A DNA stretch of 52,998 nt from Clostridia bacterium (GTDB lineage: Bacteria > Bacillota > Clostridia > TANB77 > CAG-508): positions 1-52,998 of the forward strand of contig JAGBAJ010000031.1 of assembly GCA_017939755.1 (NCBI GenBank). Reading direction: 5' to 3'. Below the pieces are notes generated by a model, which made no database searches, was not told the DNA's origin, and worked only from the letters and a program-made list of their open reading frames with translations. Each line of letters begins with the position of its first letter. Within the stretch, counting starts at the first letter, position 1. Made by a program: the position numbers and the translations under genes. Positions 16,092 to 25,143 of the stretch are shown piece by piece.

Positions 16092-16616
16092 ATGAATATT
16101 ATTGTTCAAATTATTGGGGCATTTGCAATTATAATGTCTATACTGAGTTACCAAAATAAAAGAAAAATAAGATTTTTAACGTGTCAAGTATTAGCAAATA
16201 TTCTGTATGCTACGCAATATTGCCTGTTAGGGGCTTTTACAGGTATGGCGACATCGTCTATAGCAGTTGTAAAATCAATTATATTTTATAAGTGTGAAAA
16301 GGATAAGGGAGAAATTTCGTTTATATGGTTGCTGTTCTTTGAGATAGCTATTATAGTAGCAGGAATAATACTTTTTGATGGAAAAATCATATCTTTAATG
16401 CCAATATTTATAACATTAATGTTTACCTATGGTTCGTGGCAAAAAAGTCTAAAGCTCACTTGCATAATAGGCGCAATTTCTGCAACTTTATGGATTATTT
16501 ATAATGGAATAGTAGGTGCATATGTTGCGTGCATAGGAAGTATATTTGAATTAATTTCTGGATTAATAGGATTGATTAGATTAATTAAAAATGAAAAAAA
16601 TAGCATCCAAAATTAG
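16092..16616 (+). CDS. YgjV family inner-membrane protein
   Basis: 174 aa, ATG after AAGGAG. Six hydrophobic segments. The opening IVQIIGAFAIIMSILSYQNK and then FLTCQVLANILYATQYCLLG are typical of the YgjV family (Pfam Imp-YgjV), as is the closing GIVGAYVACIGSIFELIS. Small integral membrane protein of unknown function, related by topology to SemiSWEET-like half-transporters. It is followed by a kinase-like gene after 35 bases. Confidence 0.8.
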   Translation: MNIIVQIIGAFAIIMSILSYQNKRKIRFLTCQVLANILYATQYCLLGAFTGMATSSIAVVKSIIFYKCEKDKGEISFIWLLFFEIAIIVAGIILFDGKIISLMPIFITLMFTYGSWQKSLKLTCIIGAISATLWIIYNGIVGAYVACIGSIFELISGLIGLIRLIKNEKNSIQN

Positions 16617-16651
16617 ACATTGCAAAAAAGTAAATATAAGGAGTGATATGT

Positions 16652-17221
16652 ATGGCAAAAATGATTTTGATATGTGGACCACAAGCGGTTGGAAAAATGA
16701 CGGTTGGGCAGCAGCTTGCTAAGATAACTAAGCTAAAATTTATGCACAATCATGAGACTATAGATTTACCATTAAGATTCTTTGACTATAATTCTGAGCC
16801 AAGGAGGAGGTTAACAGACTCATTTAGAGAGCAAATAATTACTGAAGTAGCAAAAAGTAACCTAGAAGGAATGATATTCACACTAGTTTTTGCATTTGAT
16901 AGTGAAGATGATTGGAATTGGGTAAATCATGTAAAAGATATTTTTGAAAGTAATGATGGAGAGTTTTATTTGGTAGAGCTAGAAACCACATTAGAAGAGC
17001 GTTTGGCAAGAAATAAAACAGAAAACAGGTTAAAAGAAAAGCCTACAAAGAGGGATATAGAATTTAGCGAAAAAGATATACTATCATCGATAGATAAATA
17101 TAGAATGAACTCTTATCCTGGTGAAGTTGAATCGCACTATAAAAATTATATAAGAATTGATAATACAAATTTAAGCCCAGAAAAAACAGCTAAGATAATA
17201 AAAGAAAAATTCAATTTATAA
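16652..17221 (+). CDS. P-loop kinase-like protein
   Basis: 189 aa from ATG 16652, eight bases after AAGGAG; a GTG nine bases upstream overlaps that site and is less likely. Walker A is ICGPQAVGKMT at about residues 6-16, with unusual methionine after the lysine where T/S is frequent. A lid-like ETTLEERLARNKTENRLKEK region supports a shikimate/gluconate-kinase or chloramphenicol-phosphotransferase-like fold. Similar small proteins are annotated as AAA or shikimate kinase. Substrate unknown. Confidence 0.7.
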   Translation: MAKMILICGPQAVGKMTVGQQLAKITKLKFMHNHETIDLPLRFFDYNSEPRRRLTDSFREQIITEVAKSNLEGMIFTLVFAFDSEDDWNWVNHVKDIFESNDGEFYLVELETTLEERLARNKTENRLKEKPTKRDIEFSEKDILSSIDKYRMNSYPGEVESHYKNYIRIDNTNLSPEKTAKIIKEKFNL

Positions 17222-17371
17222 ATGAATCATAGTTATCCTTACTTATAATTAGGACTTATATAGATATATTGATTAGAAATTGAATTAAAGACTAGATATT
17301 ATGGGAAACTTCTCATTGATTTTTAATATCTTATAATATATAATATAAAAAAAATATAGGAGGAATTTCTT

Positions 17372-18295
17372 GTGCAAAAAAGAGAAATTTATAACTATTG
17401 TGTAGATCAACTAAATATTTCTGATGTACGTCTTGACGAGCCAATGAGTAAGCATACGTCATTTAAAATTGGAGGATGTGCAGATTTATTTATCAAGATT
17501 GATGACGTAGAAAAATTAAAGGCATTATTACATTTCGCAAAACTTAATGAAATAAAAACGACGATTATAGGAAATGGAAGTAATATTTTAGTTAAAGATG
17601 CAGGAATTAGAGGCCTTGTAATAAAACTTGACTTCAATGATGTTAAAATAGAAAAAATTAGTGATACAGAAGTAAAAGTAATTGCGGAAGCAGGAGCTAC
17701 TTTAGGATCAATTGCTCAAAAGCTTGTAAAGGAAAATATTAGCGGATTTGAATTTGCTGCAGCAATACCAGGTTCAATTGGTGGAGCTATACGTATGAAT
17801 GCTGGAGCTCATGGTGGTGAATTTAAAGATATTGTTGTTAAGACAAAATGTTTAGACGAGTATGGAAATGTACATATATTAAAAAACGACGAGCAAAGAT
17901 TTTCATATAGACATAGCATTTTCTCAGAGGAAAATCTAATTATTTTGGAAACAGAATTAAAACTAAATTTAGAAAAGGACTCTAATGCTATTAAGGTAAA
18001 AATGGCAGAAAACTTAGAATTTAGAAAAAATAAACAACCATTAAATTATCCAAGTGCAGGGAGTACTTTCAAAAGAGGTAATGATTTTATCACTGCAAAA
18101 TTAATTGATGAGTGTGGACTAAAAGGATATACAATTGGTGGGGCACAAGTATCAGAAGTACATGCAGGATTTATAATAAACAAAGGAAACGCAACAGCTA
18201 GTGATGTGTTGGAGCTTGCTAAACATATCGAAAAAGTTGTTTATGAGAAATTTGGTAAAAAAATAGAGCTAGAAATAGAAGTACTAGGTGAGTAA
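17372..18295 (+). CDS. murB: UDP-N-acetylenolpyruvoylglucosamine reductase
   Basis: 307 aa starting with GTG after TAGGAGGAA, normal length for a type II MurB. It reduces UDP-GlcNAc-enolpyruvate to UDP-MurNAc with NADPH and FAD in peptidoglycan precursor synthesis. FAD motifs IGNGSNILVKDAGIRG and IPGSIGGAIRMNAGAHGGE are clear; YPSAGSTFKRG carries the serine that donates the proton, and VSEVHAGFIINKGNATA the conserved C-terminal glutamate. yvcK begins 18 bases later, as in many Firmicutes where murB precedes the yvcK cluster, but rapZ is not between them. Confidence 0.95.
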   Translation: MQKREIYNYCVDQLNISDVRLDEPMSKHTSFKIGGCADLFIKIDDVEKLKALLHFAKLNEIKTTIIGNGSNILVKDAGIRGLVIKLDFNDVKIEKISDTEVKVIAEAGATLGSIAQKLVKENISGFEFAAAIPGSIGGAIRMNAGAHGGEFKDIVVKTKCLDEYGNVHILKNDEQRFSYRHSIFSEENLIILETELKLNLEKDSNAIKVKMAENLEFRKNKQPLNYPSAGSTFKRGNDFITAKLIDECGLKGYTIGGAQVSEVHAGFIINKGNATASDVLELAKHIEKVVYEKFGKKIELEIEVLGE

Positions 18296-18313
18296 AGAAA
18301 GAGGTTATACAGG

Positions 18314-19891
18314 ATGAAGGGTTTTTTTTCATGGTTTTTCATATCAGGAAATAAAATTAAACGTTGGCTGTTGCTAATAATTTTATCAATGGTGTCAATT
18401 TGTTATGCAATATCAACAATAATAGTTACGAATACATTAGATATAGGGACTATAATTAAAATTGTTGTATTGTTTGTCATAGGATTTTTAGGAATTGTTG
18501 TGGGATGGACATCATTGCAGAAAAGAAATCTAGAAATGCTAATAAAAAAGACTGATAAAAGAGTTAACGTTAAATCTTTAATATACGACAAAAAAGTATA
18601 TGATCAAGGACCGAAAATTGTTGTAATTGGAGGGGGCAATGGATTAAATGCGGTTCTTAGGGGGCTAAAAGAATACACAGATAATATAACCGCAATAGTT
18701 ACTGTTAGTGATTATGGTGACAAAAATGCTGACTCTAGGATGTTGTTAGATACACTACCACTAGAAGATGTTAAAGAAAGTTTAGTTGCTCTATCAAGTA
18801 ATGAAGAAGAAATGAATAAACTAATAAATTTTAAATTTCAATATGGAAGTTTAAAATCTTTAACATTTGGAGATGTATATCTATTAGCTATGCAAAATTT
18901 AAATAATGAATTTTCAAGGTCAATAGAGAAATCCTCAGAAATATTAAATATAACAGGAAAAGTATTGCCAGTAACACAAGAAGAAATCGAGATATGTGCT
19001 GAATTAACTGATGGTACTATTGTAAAAGGTAGAGGCGAAATTCCGGATGTAATTAACGAAAAAATGGAATCAATTAATAGAGTATTTATAAGTCCGTCAA
19101 ATGTTAAAGTTGCCCCAGGAGTGGAGCAGGCCATAAAAGATGCAGATGCTATAATAATTGGACCAGGTAGTTTATATACCAATGTTATTCCAAATTTATT
19201 AGTTAAAGGTGTGTCAAAAGCTATTAAAGAGTCAAAAGGATTCAAAATATACATAAGTAATATTATGACTGAACCAGGACAAACATATAATTATTCTTTA
19301 TCAGATCATATAAAAGCTATAAAGAGACATATTGGCGAAGGAAGTATAGATTATTGTATTTATGACACTGGTGAGGTTATGCCAGAATTTATTAGAAAAT
19401 ACAACATGAAAGGATCAGAATTAGTTGACCAGGATATTCAAAAGGCAAAGGCAGAAGGCGTTAAAATAATAAAACGAGACCTTGCAACAATTGAGAATAA
19501 TCATATTAGACATGACCCCGACGCAATAGCAAGATCCATAATAGAGCTAATATGTGAAGATTTAAAATTTAATGATAAACAAAATGATCCACAATATTTA
19601 ATGCTAAATCAAAAATTAAAGTTTAAAAAAGTAAATTCACCTAAGAAAGAAAAGTGGAAGAAACCAAAACTTGATAAAAATGGAAAGAGTAAGTTCTACT
19701 CTAAATATGAAGACAGAATAATATCATTAAGGGAGAGCAATGAAAAAATAAAAAAAGATATGGTAACTTATCAAAAGAGTAATCAAATTCTTGAAAAAGT
19801 TAATGGAATGAAAAAATATAACTCTGAGCTAAAAAAGAGGAAACAACAAGAGGAAAATGAAAAGAAAAAATTTCTTGATAGTTTAAAATAA
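18314..19891 (+). CDS. yvcK: YvcK-type gluconeogenesis factor with membrane anchor and C-terminal extension
   Basis: 525 aa, against about 320 for the core family. Residues 17-39 and 45-67 are two membrane helices. The YvcK domain starts with KIVVIGGGNGLNAVLRGLKE (101-120), followed by TVSDYGDKNADSRM and, later, IGPGSLYTNVIPNLLVKGV and ISNIMTEPGQTYNYSLSDH, the marks of this UDP-sugar-binding CofD-like fold. The last 110 residues are a lysine-rich coiled-coil-like tail, unusual for the family. YvcK supports cell-wall synthesis during growth on gluconeogenic carbon. In Bacillus it sits with rapZ and whiA; neither is here. Confidence 0.88.
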   Translation: MKGFFSWFFISGNKIKRWLLLIILSMVSICYAISTIIVTNTLDIGTIIKIVVLFVIGFLGIVVGWTSLQKRNLEMLIKKTDKRVNVKSLIYDKKVYDQGPKIVVIGGGNGLNAVLRGLKEYTDNITAIVTVSDYGDKNADSRMLLDTLPLEDVKESLVALSSNEEEMNKLINFKFQYGSLKSLTFGDVYLLAMQNLNNEFSRSIEKSSEILNITGKVLPVTQEEIEICAELTDGTIVKGRGEIPDVINEKMESINRVFISPSNVKVAPGVEQAIKDADAIIIGPGSLYTNVIPNLLVKGVSKAIKESKGFKIYISNIMTEPGQTYNYSLSDHIKAIKRHIGEGSIDYCIYDTGEVMPEFIRKYNMKGSELVDQDIQKAKAEGVKIIKRDLATIENNHIRHDPDAIARSIIELICEDLKFNDKQNDPQYLMLNQKLKFKKVNSPKKEKWKKPKLDKNGKSKFYSKYEDRIISLRESNEKIKKDMVTYQKSNQILEKVNGMKKYNSELKKRKQQEENEKKKFLDSLK

Positions 19892-19919
19892 CATATGAAA
19901 AAGGTAGGGAAAATCGAGG

Positions 19920-21971
19920 TTGAAAAATTACAATTTTTTCCAACCAGATTTGTACCTTAGGGAAGGAATGAGACCAAAGATGAAGTTAAATATAAAAAGA
20001 TTAGGATTTGAAAATACTATTAATAAAGAATGGATAATAACAAATGGACTAGGTGGATTTGCAAGTTCAACAATTATTGGTACCAATACAAGAAAATATC
20101 ATGGACTATTGGTTGCTCCATTAGATCCGCCAGCAAAAAGATACCTATTTGTATCAAAACTAGATGAAAGTATTGAAATTGATGGACAAAAATATGGTTT
20201 ATATACAAACATGTGTAAAAAAAATATTTCTGAAGGATACAAAAATCAGGTAAGTTTTGAAAAAGAAGAGGTTCCAGTATTTACATATAAAGTTGGCGAT
20301 ATAGAAATAGAAAAAAGCATATGCATGGAATATAGAAAAAATGTTACTATAGTATTATATAAAGTAAAAAATGGGGACAAGAAAGCAAAATTAATATTAA
20401 CACCATTACTAAATAATAGAGATTTTCATGGAATAAGCTACAGAAAAAATTTTTATGTAGAGCAAAGTGTTAATAAAAGGCTTGTTGATGTTGTAATAGA
20501 TAATAGTGAACATCATATTTATATGAACTGCTCAGATGGAAAATATGTAGTTAAAGAGAATGACAGCTTTAAAGGAATGTATTACATAGAAGAAGAAAAA
20601 CGAGGTTTGTCAAGTATTGAAAACCATGCGATAGCTGGTTATTATGAAATTGATATTGAACCAGGAGAAGAAAAATATATTACTTTTGCTTGCTCTTTAG
20701 ATGAAATAAAAATAGATAGAAAAGATGGACAAAGGATAATTACAAATGAAAAGAAAAGAATTAAGCAATTAGTTGACAAAACAGACTTAAAAGGTGATGA
20801 AGACTTAATAAAAAAATATATTATTGCATCAGATAATTTTATTGTATCAAGAAAAAATCTTCTAACAATAATTGCAGGTTATCCATGGTTTTTAGATTGG
20901 GGAAGAGATGCCTTTATTGCATTTGAAGGAATAGTATTAAAAAATAAAAGGTTTGATGTTGCAAGAAAGATACTTTTAACATTTACTAAAGATATCAAGC
21001 AAGGTTTAGTACCAAATGGATACACAGAATCTGAAAATAAACCAATATATAATAGTGTTGATAGTAGTTTATTATTATTTGAACAAGTAAAAAAATATAT
21101 AAACTATACATCAGATTATGACTTTATACAAAATAAAATATATAATCATATGAAAAACATTATAGAGAATTATATTAATGGTATAGATTTAGACAACAAT
21201 AATATATTTTTAGATGAAGATTTTCTAATTTCAGCGGGTACACTTGAAACTCAAAATACATGGATGGATGCAAAAATTGGAGATTACGTTGTTACACCAC
21301 GAAATGGTAAACAAGTAGAAATAAATAGCATGTGGTACAATGCATTAATGATTATGTGCGAGCTTGGAAAAAAATTTGACGAGAGCAAAGATGTAATAAG
21401 TCAATATAGAAAATTAGCTAAAAATGCAAAAGAATCATTTAACGAAAAATTCTATAATAAAAAAACAAAATGTTTATTTGATGTGCTTGGTGATGAGAGA
21501 ATAAGACCAAATCAGTTATATGCACTAGCATTAAGCTATCCTATCATAGATCCTGCATCAGAAGTTGGTAAGAGCGTATTCAATGTCGCAACAAAGAAGC
21601 TCCTAAATAATTATGGATTAAAAACATTGGCAAAAGGCGAACCTCATTATACAGATGTATATGAGGGTGATCAATATAGAAGAGATATTAGCTATCATCA
21701 AGGAATAACATGGCCATGGCTAATAGGCATATATAATGATGCTTTCTTAAATATAATAAAGAGCGAAAAAGATAAAGGAGAAAAGAATAATCTAAAAGAA
21801 GCATATAAAACTTTTGTCCAAAAATTAAGAAAAACATATGTAAAAGAAATAAATGAAGGAAGTACTATAGGAAATATACCAGAGCTATACGACTCAAAGT
21901 CACCATATGCTGCAAAGGGAGCATTTGCTCAATGTTGGAGTGTATCAGAAGTATTTAGAATAATTTTATAG
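19920..21971 (+). CDS. Glycogen debranching enzyme (amylo-alpha-1,6-glucosidase type)
   Basis: 683 aa if the TTG at 19920 is used (AGGGA nine bases upstream); ATG 19968 or 19980 are alternatives and would leave the domain intact. The N-terminal GDE domain shows EWIITNGLGGFASSTIIG and TRKYHGLLVAPL. The catalytic (alpha/alpha)6 domain shows GYPWFLDWGRDAFIAFEG, NTWMDAKIGDYVVTPRNGK, VEINSMWYNAL and YHQGITWPWLIG. It removes alpha-1,6 branches of glycogen in the cytoplasm. No glycogen synthase or phosphorylase is nearby. It follows yvcK by 28 bases and may be co-transcribed, linking carbon storage to YvcK-controlled metabolism. Confidence 0.92.
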   Translation: MKNYNFFQPDLYLREGMRPKMKLNIKRLGFENTINKEWIITNGLGGFASSTIIGTNTRKYHGLLVAPLDPPAKRYLFVSKLDESIEIDGQKYGLYTNMCKKNISEGYKNQVSFEKEEVPVFTYKVGDIEIEKSICMEYRKNVTIVLYKVKNGDKKAKLILTPLLNNRDFHGISYRKNFYVEQSVNKRLVDVVIDNSEHHIYMNCSDGKYVVKENDSFKGMYYIEEEKRGLSSIENHAIAGYYEIDIEPGEEKYITFACSLDEIKIDRKDGQRIITNEKKRIKQLVDKTDLKGDEDLIKKYIIASDNFIVSRKNLLTIIAGYPWFLDWGRDAFIAFEGIVLKNKRFDVARKILLTFTKDIKQGLVPNGYTESENKPIYNSVDSSLLLFEQVKKYINYTSDYDFIQNKIYNHMKNIIENYINGIDLDNNNIFLDEDFLISAGTLETQNTWMDAKIGDYVVTPRNGKQVEINSMWYNALMIMCELGKKFDESKDVISQYRKLAKNAKESFNEKFYNKKTKCLFDVLGDERIRPNQLYALALSYPIIDPASEVGKSVFNVATKKLLNNYGLKTLAKGEPHYTDVYEGDQYRRDISYHQGITWPWLIGIYNDAFLNIIKSEKDKGEKNNLKEAYKTFVQKLRKTYVKEINEGSTIGNIPELYDSKSPYAAKGAFAQCWSVSEVFRIIL

Positions 21972-21995
21972 TATAAAGAATGTGAGGAGAAATTG

Positions 21996-23015
21996 ATGAC
22001 AGTTACAGCATTAGAAAAAGAATTAAAAAATCAAAATTTGGCTAGCATTTATTTATTATATGGCAAGGAAAGTTATTTATTGGAAAGTTGCTTAAAAAAG
22101 ATTAAAAGGATTTTTGGTAATTTGCAAGACGGACTTAACTATATAAAAATTGATAACACAAATGTTGATATGCTGATATCTGAGCTTCAAACTCCTCCTT
22201 TTGGATTTGAAAAAAAACTTATAATTATAAAAGATACAGACTTATTAAAAAAGCAAGGAAAAAAGAAGAATCAAGCTGTTGTAGAGCAAGTGCAAAAAGT
22301 TTCTTCATACATAGGAGAAAACATAGATGATATTAAAGAGCAAAATGTTATTGTATTTATTGAGGAAGATGTAGAGAAAAATGAGCTATACAAATTGCTA
22401 GAAAAAGTAGGTGTAGTATGTAATTTTGAACCAGAGAAAGTTCTAGATATAGCCAAACGTATGAGATATATATGCAGCGCATATAATGTGAATATAGATA
22501 ATTATGTACTTAATTATTTCATAGAATCTTGTGGAACGAATTTGCAAGATTTAATAAATGAAATAAGAAAGCTTATTGAATATGTAGGAAAAGATGGAAC
22601 AATCAAAAAAGAAGATATTGATGCTCTATGTATTAAACAATTTGAAAGTGTCATCTTTGATTTAACTGATAGTTTGGGACAGAAAAATGTAAAAAAATCT
22701 TTAGAAGTATTAAAGAATTTAATATATGCAAAAGAGCCAATACAAAAGATATTAATAACATTATATAACCACTTCAAAAAATTATATATTGTAAAATTAT
22801 GTGAAAAAGAAAAACAAGATGTATTGGAAAATCTTAAATTAAAGCCAAATCAAACCTTCTTGGTGTCTAAATATAAAAAGCAAGCAAGTTATTTTTCAGA
22901 AGAGGCTCTAAGAAATGTTTTGTTTAAATTAATAGAGCTAGATGAGAATTATAAAAATGGTAATATAGATTTAAATATAGGACTAGAGTCAGTAATATGT
23001 GGATATTGTAGTTAA
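21996..23015 (+). CDS. holA: DNA polymerase III delta subunit
   Basis: 339 aa from ATG 21996, six bases after GAGGAG; an in-frame TTG just before is less likely. Typical HolA opening SIYLLYGKESYLLESCLKKI, then LQTPPFGFEKKLIIIKD and the late IKKEDIDALCIKQFESVIFDLTDS block. Delta opens the beta clamp within the clamp loader. In many Firmicutes holA is followed by rpsT and gpr; here a long hairpin takes the place of rpsT and gpr follows. Confidence 0.93.
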   Translation: MTVTALEKELKNQNLASIYLLYGKESYLLESCLKKIKRIFGNLQDGLNYIKIDNTNVDMLISELQTPPFGFEKKLIIIKDTDLLKKQGKKKNQAVVEQVQKVSSYIGENIDDIKEQNVIVFIEEDVEKNELYKLLEKVGVVCNFEPEKVLDIAKRMRYICSAYNVNIDNYVLNYFIESCGTNLQDLINEIRKLIEYVGKDGTIKKEDIDALCIKQFESVIFDLTDSLGQKNVKKSLEVLKNLIYAKEPIQKILITLYNHFKKLYIVKLCEKEKQDVLENLKLKPNQTFLVSKYKKQASYFSEEALRNVLFKLIELDENYKNGNIDLNIGLESVICGYCS

Positions 23016-23017
23016 TG

Positions 23018-23085
23018 AAGTTTTTAGGGACTACTTTCAAAAAAACATCACTTGATGTTTTTTTGAAAGTAGTCCTTAAAAACTT
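23018..23085. repeat. Long perfect-type hairpin, family C, between holA and gpr
   Basis: Arms of about 30 bases: AAGTTTTTAGGGACTACTTT onward and its partner ending AGTCCTTAAAAACTT, with a four-base ACTT loop. Shares the outer stem with 50507-50574 but has a different, still self-complementary inner arm. May act as terminator of holA on either strand. Confidence 0.8.
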
Positions 23086-23156
23086 TTCTTTTAATGCATT
23101 TTTTTCGAAAAATATTTCAATACTAAAAATAAAATAGTTGAAAGGAAAGAATGTGT

Positions 23157-24092
23157 ATGTATAATTTTAGAACAGATATGGCGGACGAAAGACGTGATAT
23201 ATTTAAAAAGGCTAATAAATTGGATGATAATATTCCAGGGATTGAATCATTCGAACGTATAGAAAATGAGTATATTAAATCAAATACAGTAAAAATTTTA
23301 GATAAGCAAGGTGAACAGGCTTTAGGAAAGCCAATTGGCAAATATGTAACCTTTGACTTAAAAAATTTAAAATTAGCAGGAGAAGAAGAAATAGAAGATG
23401 CCTCAAACATAATTAGTAATGAAATTAGAGCGATTGTCTCAGAAAAAATTAATAAGGAGGGTGAAGTTTTAGTAATAGGATTAGGAAATCAATTTGTTAC
23501 TCCAGATTCGCTTGGACCAAAAGTAGTTTCTGAGATTGAAATAACTAGACATTTATTAAAATATGCCCCAGAATGTGTAGTAGAAGGAGCTAGATCTGTA
23601 AGTGCGGTTGCACCAGGAGTACTTGGAACAACAGGAATAGAGACTCTAGAAATAGTAAAAGGGATTGTAGATAATGTAAAACCCAAATTACTAATAGTAA
23701 TAGATAGTTTAGCATCAAAAAGCATACACAGAATAAGCAGTACAATCCAAATTTCCAATACAGGGATAGTTCCAGGAGCAGGTGTTGGAAATACAAGAAA
23801 AGAGCTAAGTGAGAATACTTTAGGAATTCCAGTAATAGCAATTGGTGTACCAATGGTTGTAGATTTGGCAACTATAACAGATGATTGCTTGGATTTATTT
23901 ATAGGGAAATTACAAGATGAAGCAAAGTCGAATGATTACTTAAATCAGCTAAAAAATCAAGATAACTACGAAGAAATAAGACAGGCATTGATTCCAAATG
24001 AATATAACATGATAGTAACACCAAAAGAAATAGACGAGCTTATTGAAAACATGAAAGAAATAGTATCACGAAGCATAAACTATGCCCTTTAA
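23157..24092 (+). CDS. gpr: Spore germination endopeptidase GPR
   Basis: 311 aa from ATG 23157 (AAAGGA ten bases upstream; ATG 23151 also possible). Self-activating aspartate-type protease that degrades small acid-soluble spore proteins at germination. Motifs seen: the propeptide region FRTDMADERRDIF, then VLVIGLGNQFVTPDSLGPKV, VAPGVLGTTGIET, LLIVIDSLASKSIHRISSTI and GAGVGNTRKELSENTLGIPV, all conserved in the family. Length is near the usual 320-370. spoIIP, often next to gpr, is not found; a palindromic repeat follows. Indicates descent from, or membership of, spore formers. Confidence 0.93.
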   Translation: MYNFRTDMADERRDIFKKANKLDDNIPGIESFERIENEYIKSNTVKILDKQGEQALGKPIGKYVTFDLKNLKLAGEEEIEDASNIISNEIRAIVSEKINKEGEVLVIGLGNQFVTPDSLGPKVVSEIEITRHLLKYAPECVVEGARSVSAVAPGVLGTTGIETLEIVKGIVDNVKPKLLIVIDSLASKSIHRISSTIQISNTGIVPGAGVGNTRKELSENTLGIPVIAIGVPMVVDLATITDDCLDLFIGKLQDEAKSNDYLNQLKNQDNYEEIRQALIPNEYNMIVTPKEIDELIENMKEIVSRSINYAL

Positions 24093-24095
24093 TTT

Positions 24096-24142
24096 CAAAT
24101 TGGGGACGGGGTTAAATTTAAAAAATTTTAAATTGGTGACAT
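24096..24142. repeat. Palindromic repeat, family B (GGGGACGGGGTT)
   Basis: CAAATTGGGGACGGGGTTAA, a run of A/T forming AAATTTAAAAAATTTTAAATT, then GGTGACA. Second copy at 33047-33096 with matching ends. The remaining gene-free stretch 24143-24504 holds the structured element at 24191 and the promoter at 24455. Confidence 0.75.
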
Positions 24143-24190
24143 GCTTAATTAATAAAATTAGCCATTACTATTTAATGGTTTATCTAAATA

Positions 24191-24313
24191 AAGCCTTCTA
24201 GTATAAGAGTTTTAAAGTGAAACAAGGTATTTTAATTTTGATTGTAAATCAAAATTGAAATAGCAAAGCATCCGAAGTTGAGCGTCAAAATTCTTATACT
24301 AGGAGGCTTTTTA
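24191..24313. other. Large structured element with terminator-like ending
   Basis: Outer stem: AAGCCTTCTAGTATAAGA (24191-24208) faces TCTTATACTAGGAGGCTT (24292-24309), followed by T. Inner stem: AATTTTGATT/AATCAAAATT near 24233-24255. About 120 bases with two unpaired flanks rich in purines. Could be a small RNA, a mobile palindromic element or an elaborate terminator of gpr. Confidence 0.6.
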
Positions 24314-24454
24314 TATTGCCCTATTAAATAGTAACAATTAGTCTTTTATGAGTTTAAAAAGTAATGCCTTTTTTTTATTTTTTACCATATATCTATGTAA
24401 TTTGGCAACTTACTGCAAATATACAACCATTTATTGCAAACATATATAAAATAA

Positions 24455-24483
24455 TTGATTGTGAACTTTACTTGTTATATAAT
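24455..24483 (+). promoter_or_regulatory. Promoter of the ABC-transporter operon
   Basis: TTGATT (24455-24460), 17 bases, TATAAT (24478-24483), 21 bases before the ATG at 24505. Confidence 0.75.
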
Positions 24484-24504
24484 TGCAAGCAGGAGGTAAT
24501 TTAT

Positions 24505-25131
24505 ATGAAAGTATTGAAAAAGATTAATTTAGGTCTAGTACTTGCTATTATAGCAATTGTCACTATTGTTATATATTCAGTAAATGTTGAAAATAACAGA
24601 AAAAGTGCCAAAGAGGAAATTAAAAAGACATGTGAGGAATATATTGCTGTTACAAATAATTATTGTATTTTGCCAGAGCAATATCGTGTAGTTAACCAAA
24701 CGGCTGCAGATGTTGATTTGAATGAGTACTCTGAAAAAATAAAAAATGAGGTGGCAAAGTATACAATATCAGATAAGATTGCTGAAATTCAAAAGTTATA
24801 TCTAGTAGAGAGCGTGAAAAATCAATTAATTAACACATCATATGTAACTACAGAATATTCAAGAAAAATTGATAGAATAACAGGTTACAAATTTGTTGAA
24901 AATCAAGTTACAATTACATTTAACACAAATGTAATTATAAAACAGAAATATAACGAAATAAACAGAGAAACTGGTGAAACATCTGAAAAAATAAAAGCGT
25001 CAACTTTAACAAATAAAGGTGAATCAATGGTTCTTGAGAATAAGGACGGCAAATGGAAAGTTGTATCTACAAACTTTAGCTATAGCATTAATTCTGATCA
25101 AGATATGACTATGAATATGTTAGGAATATAG
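24505..25131 (+). CDS. Membrane-anchored protein of ABC operon, 208 aa
   Basis: ATG 24505 is chosen for the AGGAGGT site and because it directly precedes a clean N-terminal hydrophobic anchor (residues 9-27); an upstream extension would lie before the promoter. The extracytoplasmic part begins with charged helices (KSAKEEIKKTCEEYIAV) and ends with NKGESMVLENKDGKWKVVST, a pattern common in NTF2/SnoaL-like domains. It is the first gene of an operon with the ABC ATPase (its stop overlaps the next ribosome site). Function unknown; perhaps an accessory of the transporter. Confidence 0.7.
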   Translation: MKVLKKINLGLVLAIIAIVTIVIYSVNVENNRKSAKEEIKKTCEEYIAVTNNYCILPEQYRVVNQTAADVDLNEYSEKIKNEVAKYTISDKIAEIQKLYLVESVKNQLINTSYVTTEYSRKIDRITGYKFVENQVTITFNTNVIIKQKYNEINRETGETSEKIKASTLTNKGESMVLENKDGKWKVVSTNFSYSINSDQDMTMNMLGI

Positions 25132-25143
25132 GAGGTGCAATCA

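Noticed and set aside
24364..24504. N-terminal extension of the first ABC-operon gene
   Set aside because: The extension precedes the promoter at 24455-24483, and the strong ribosome site is at 24492.
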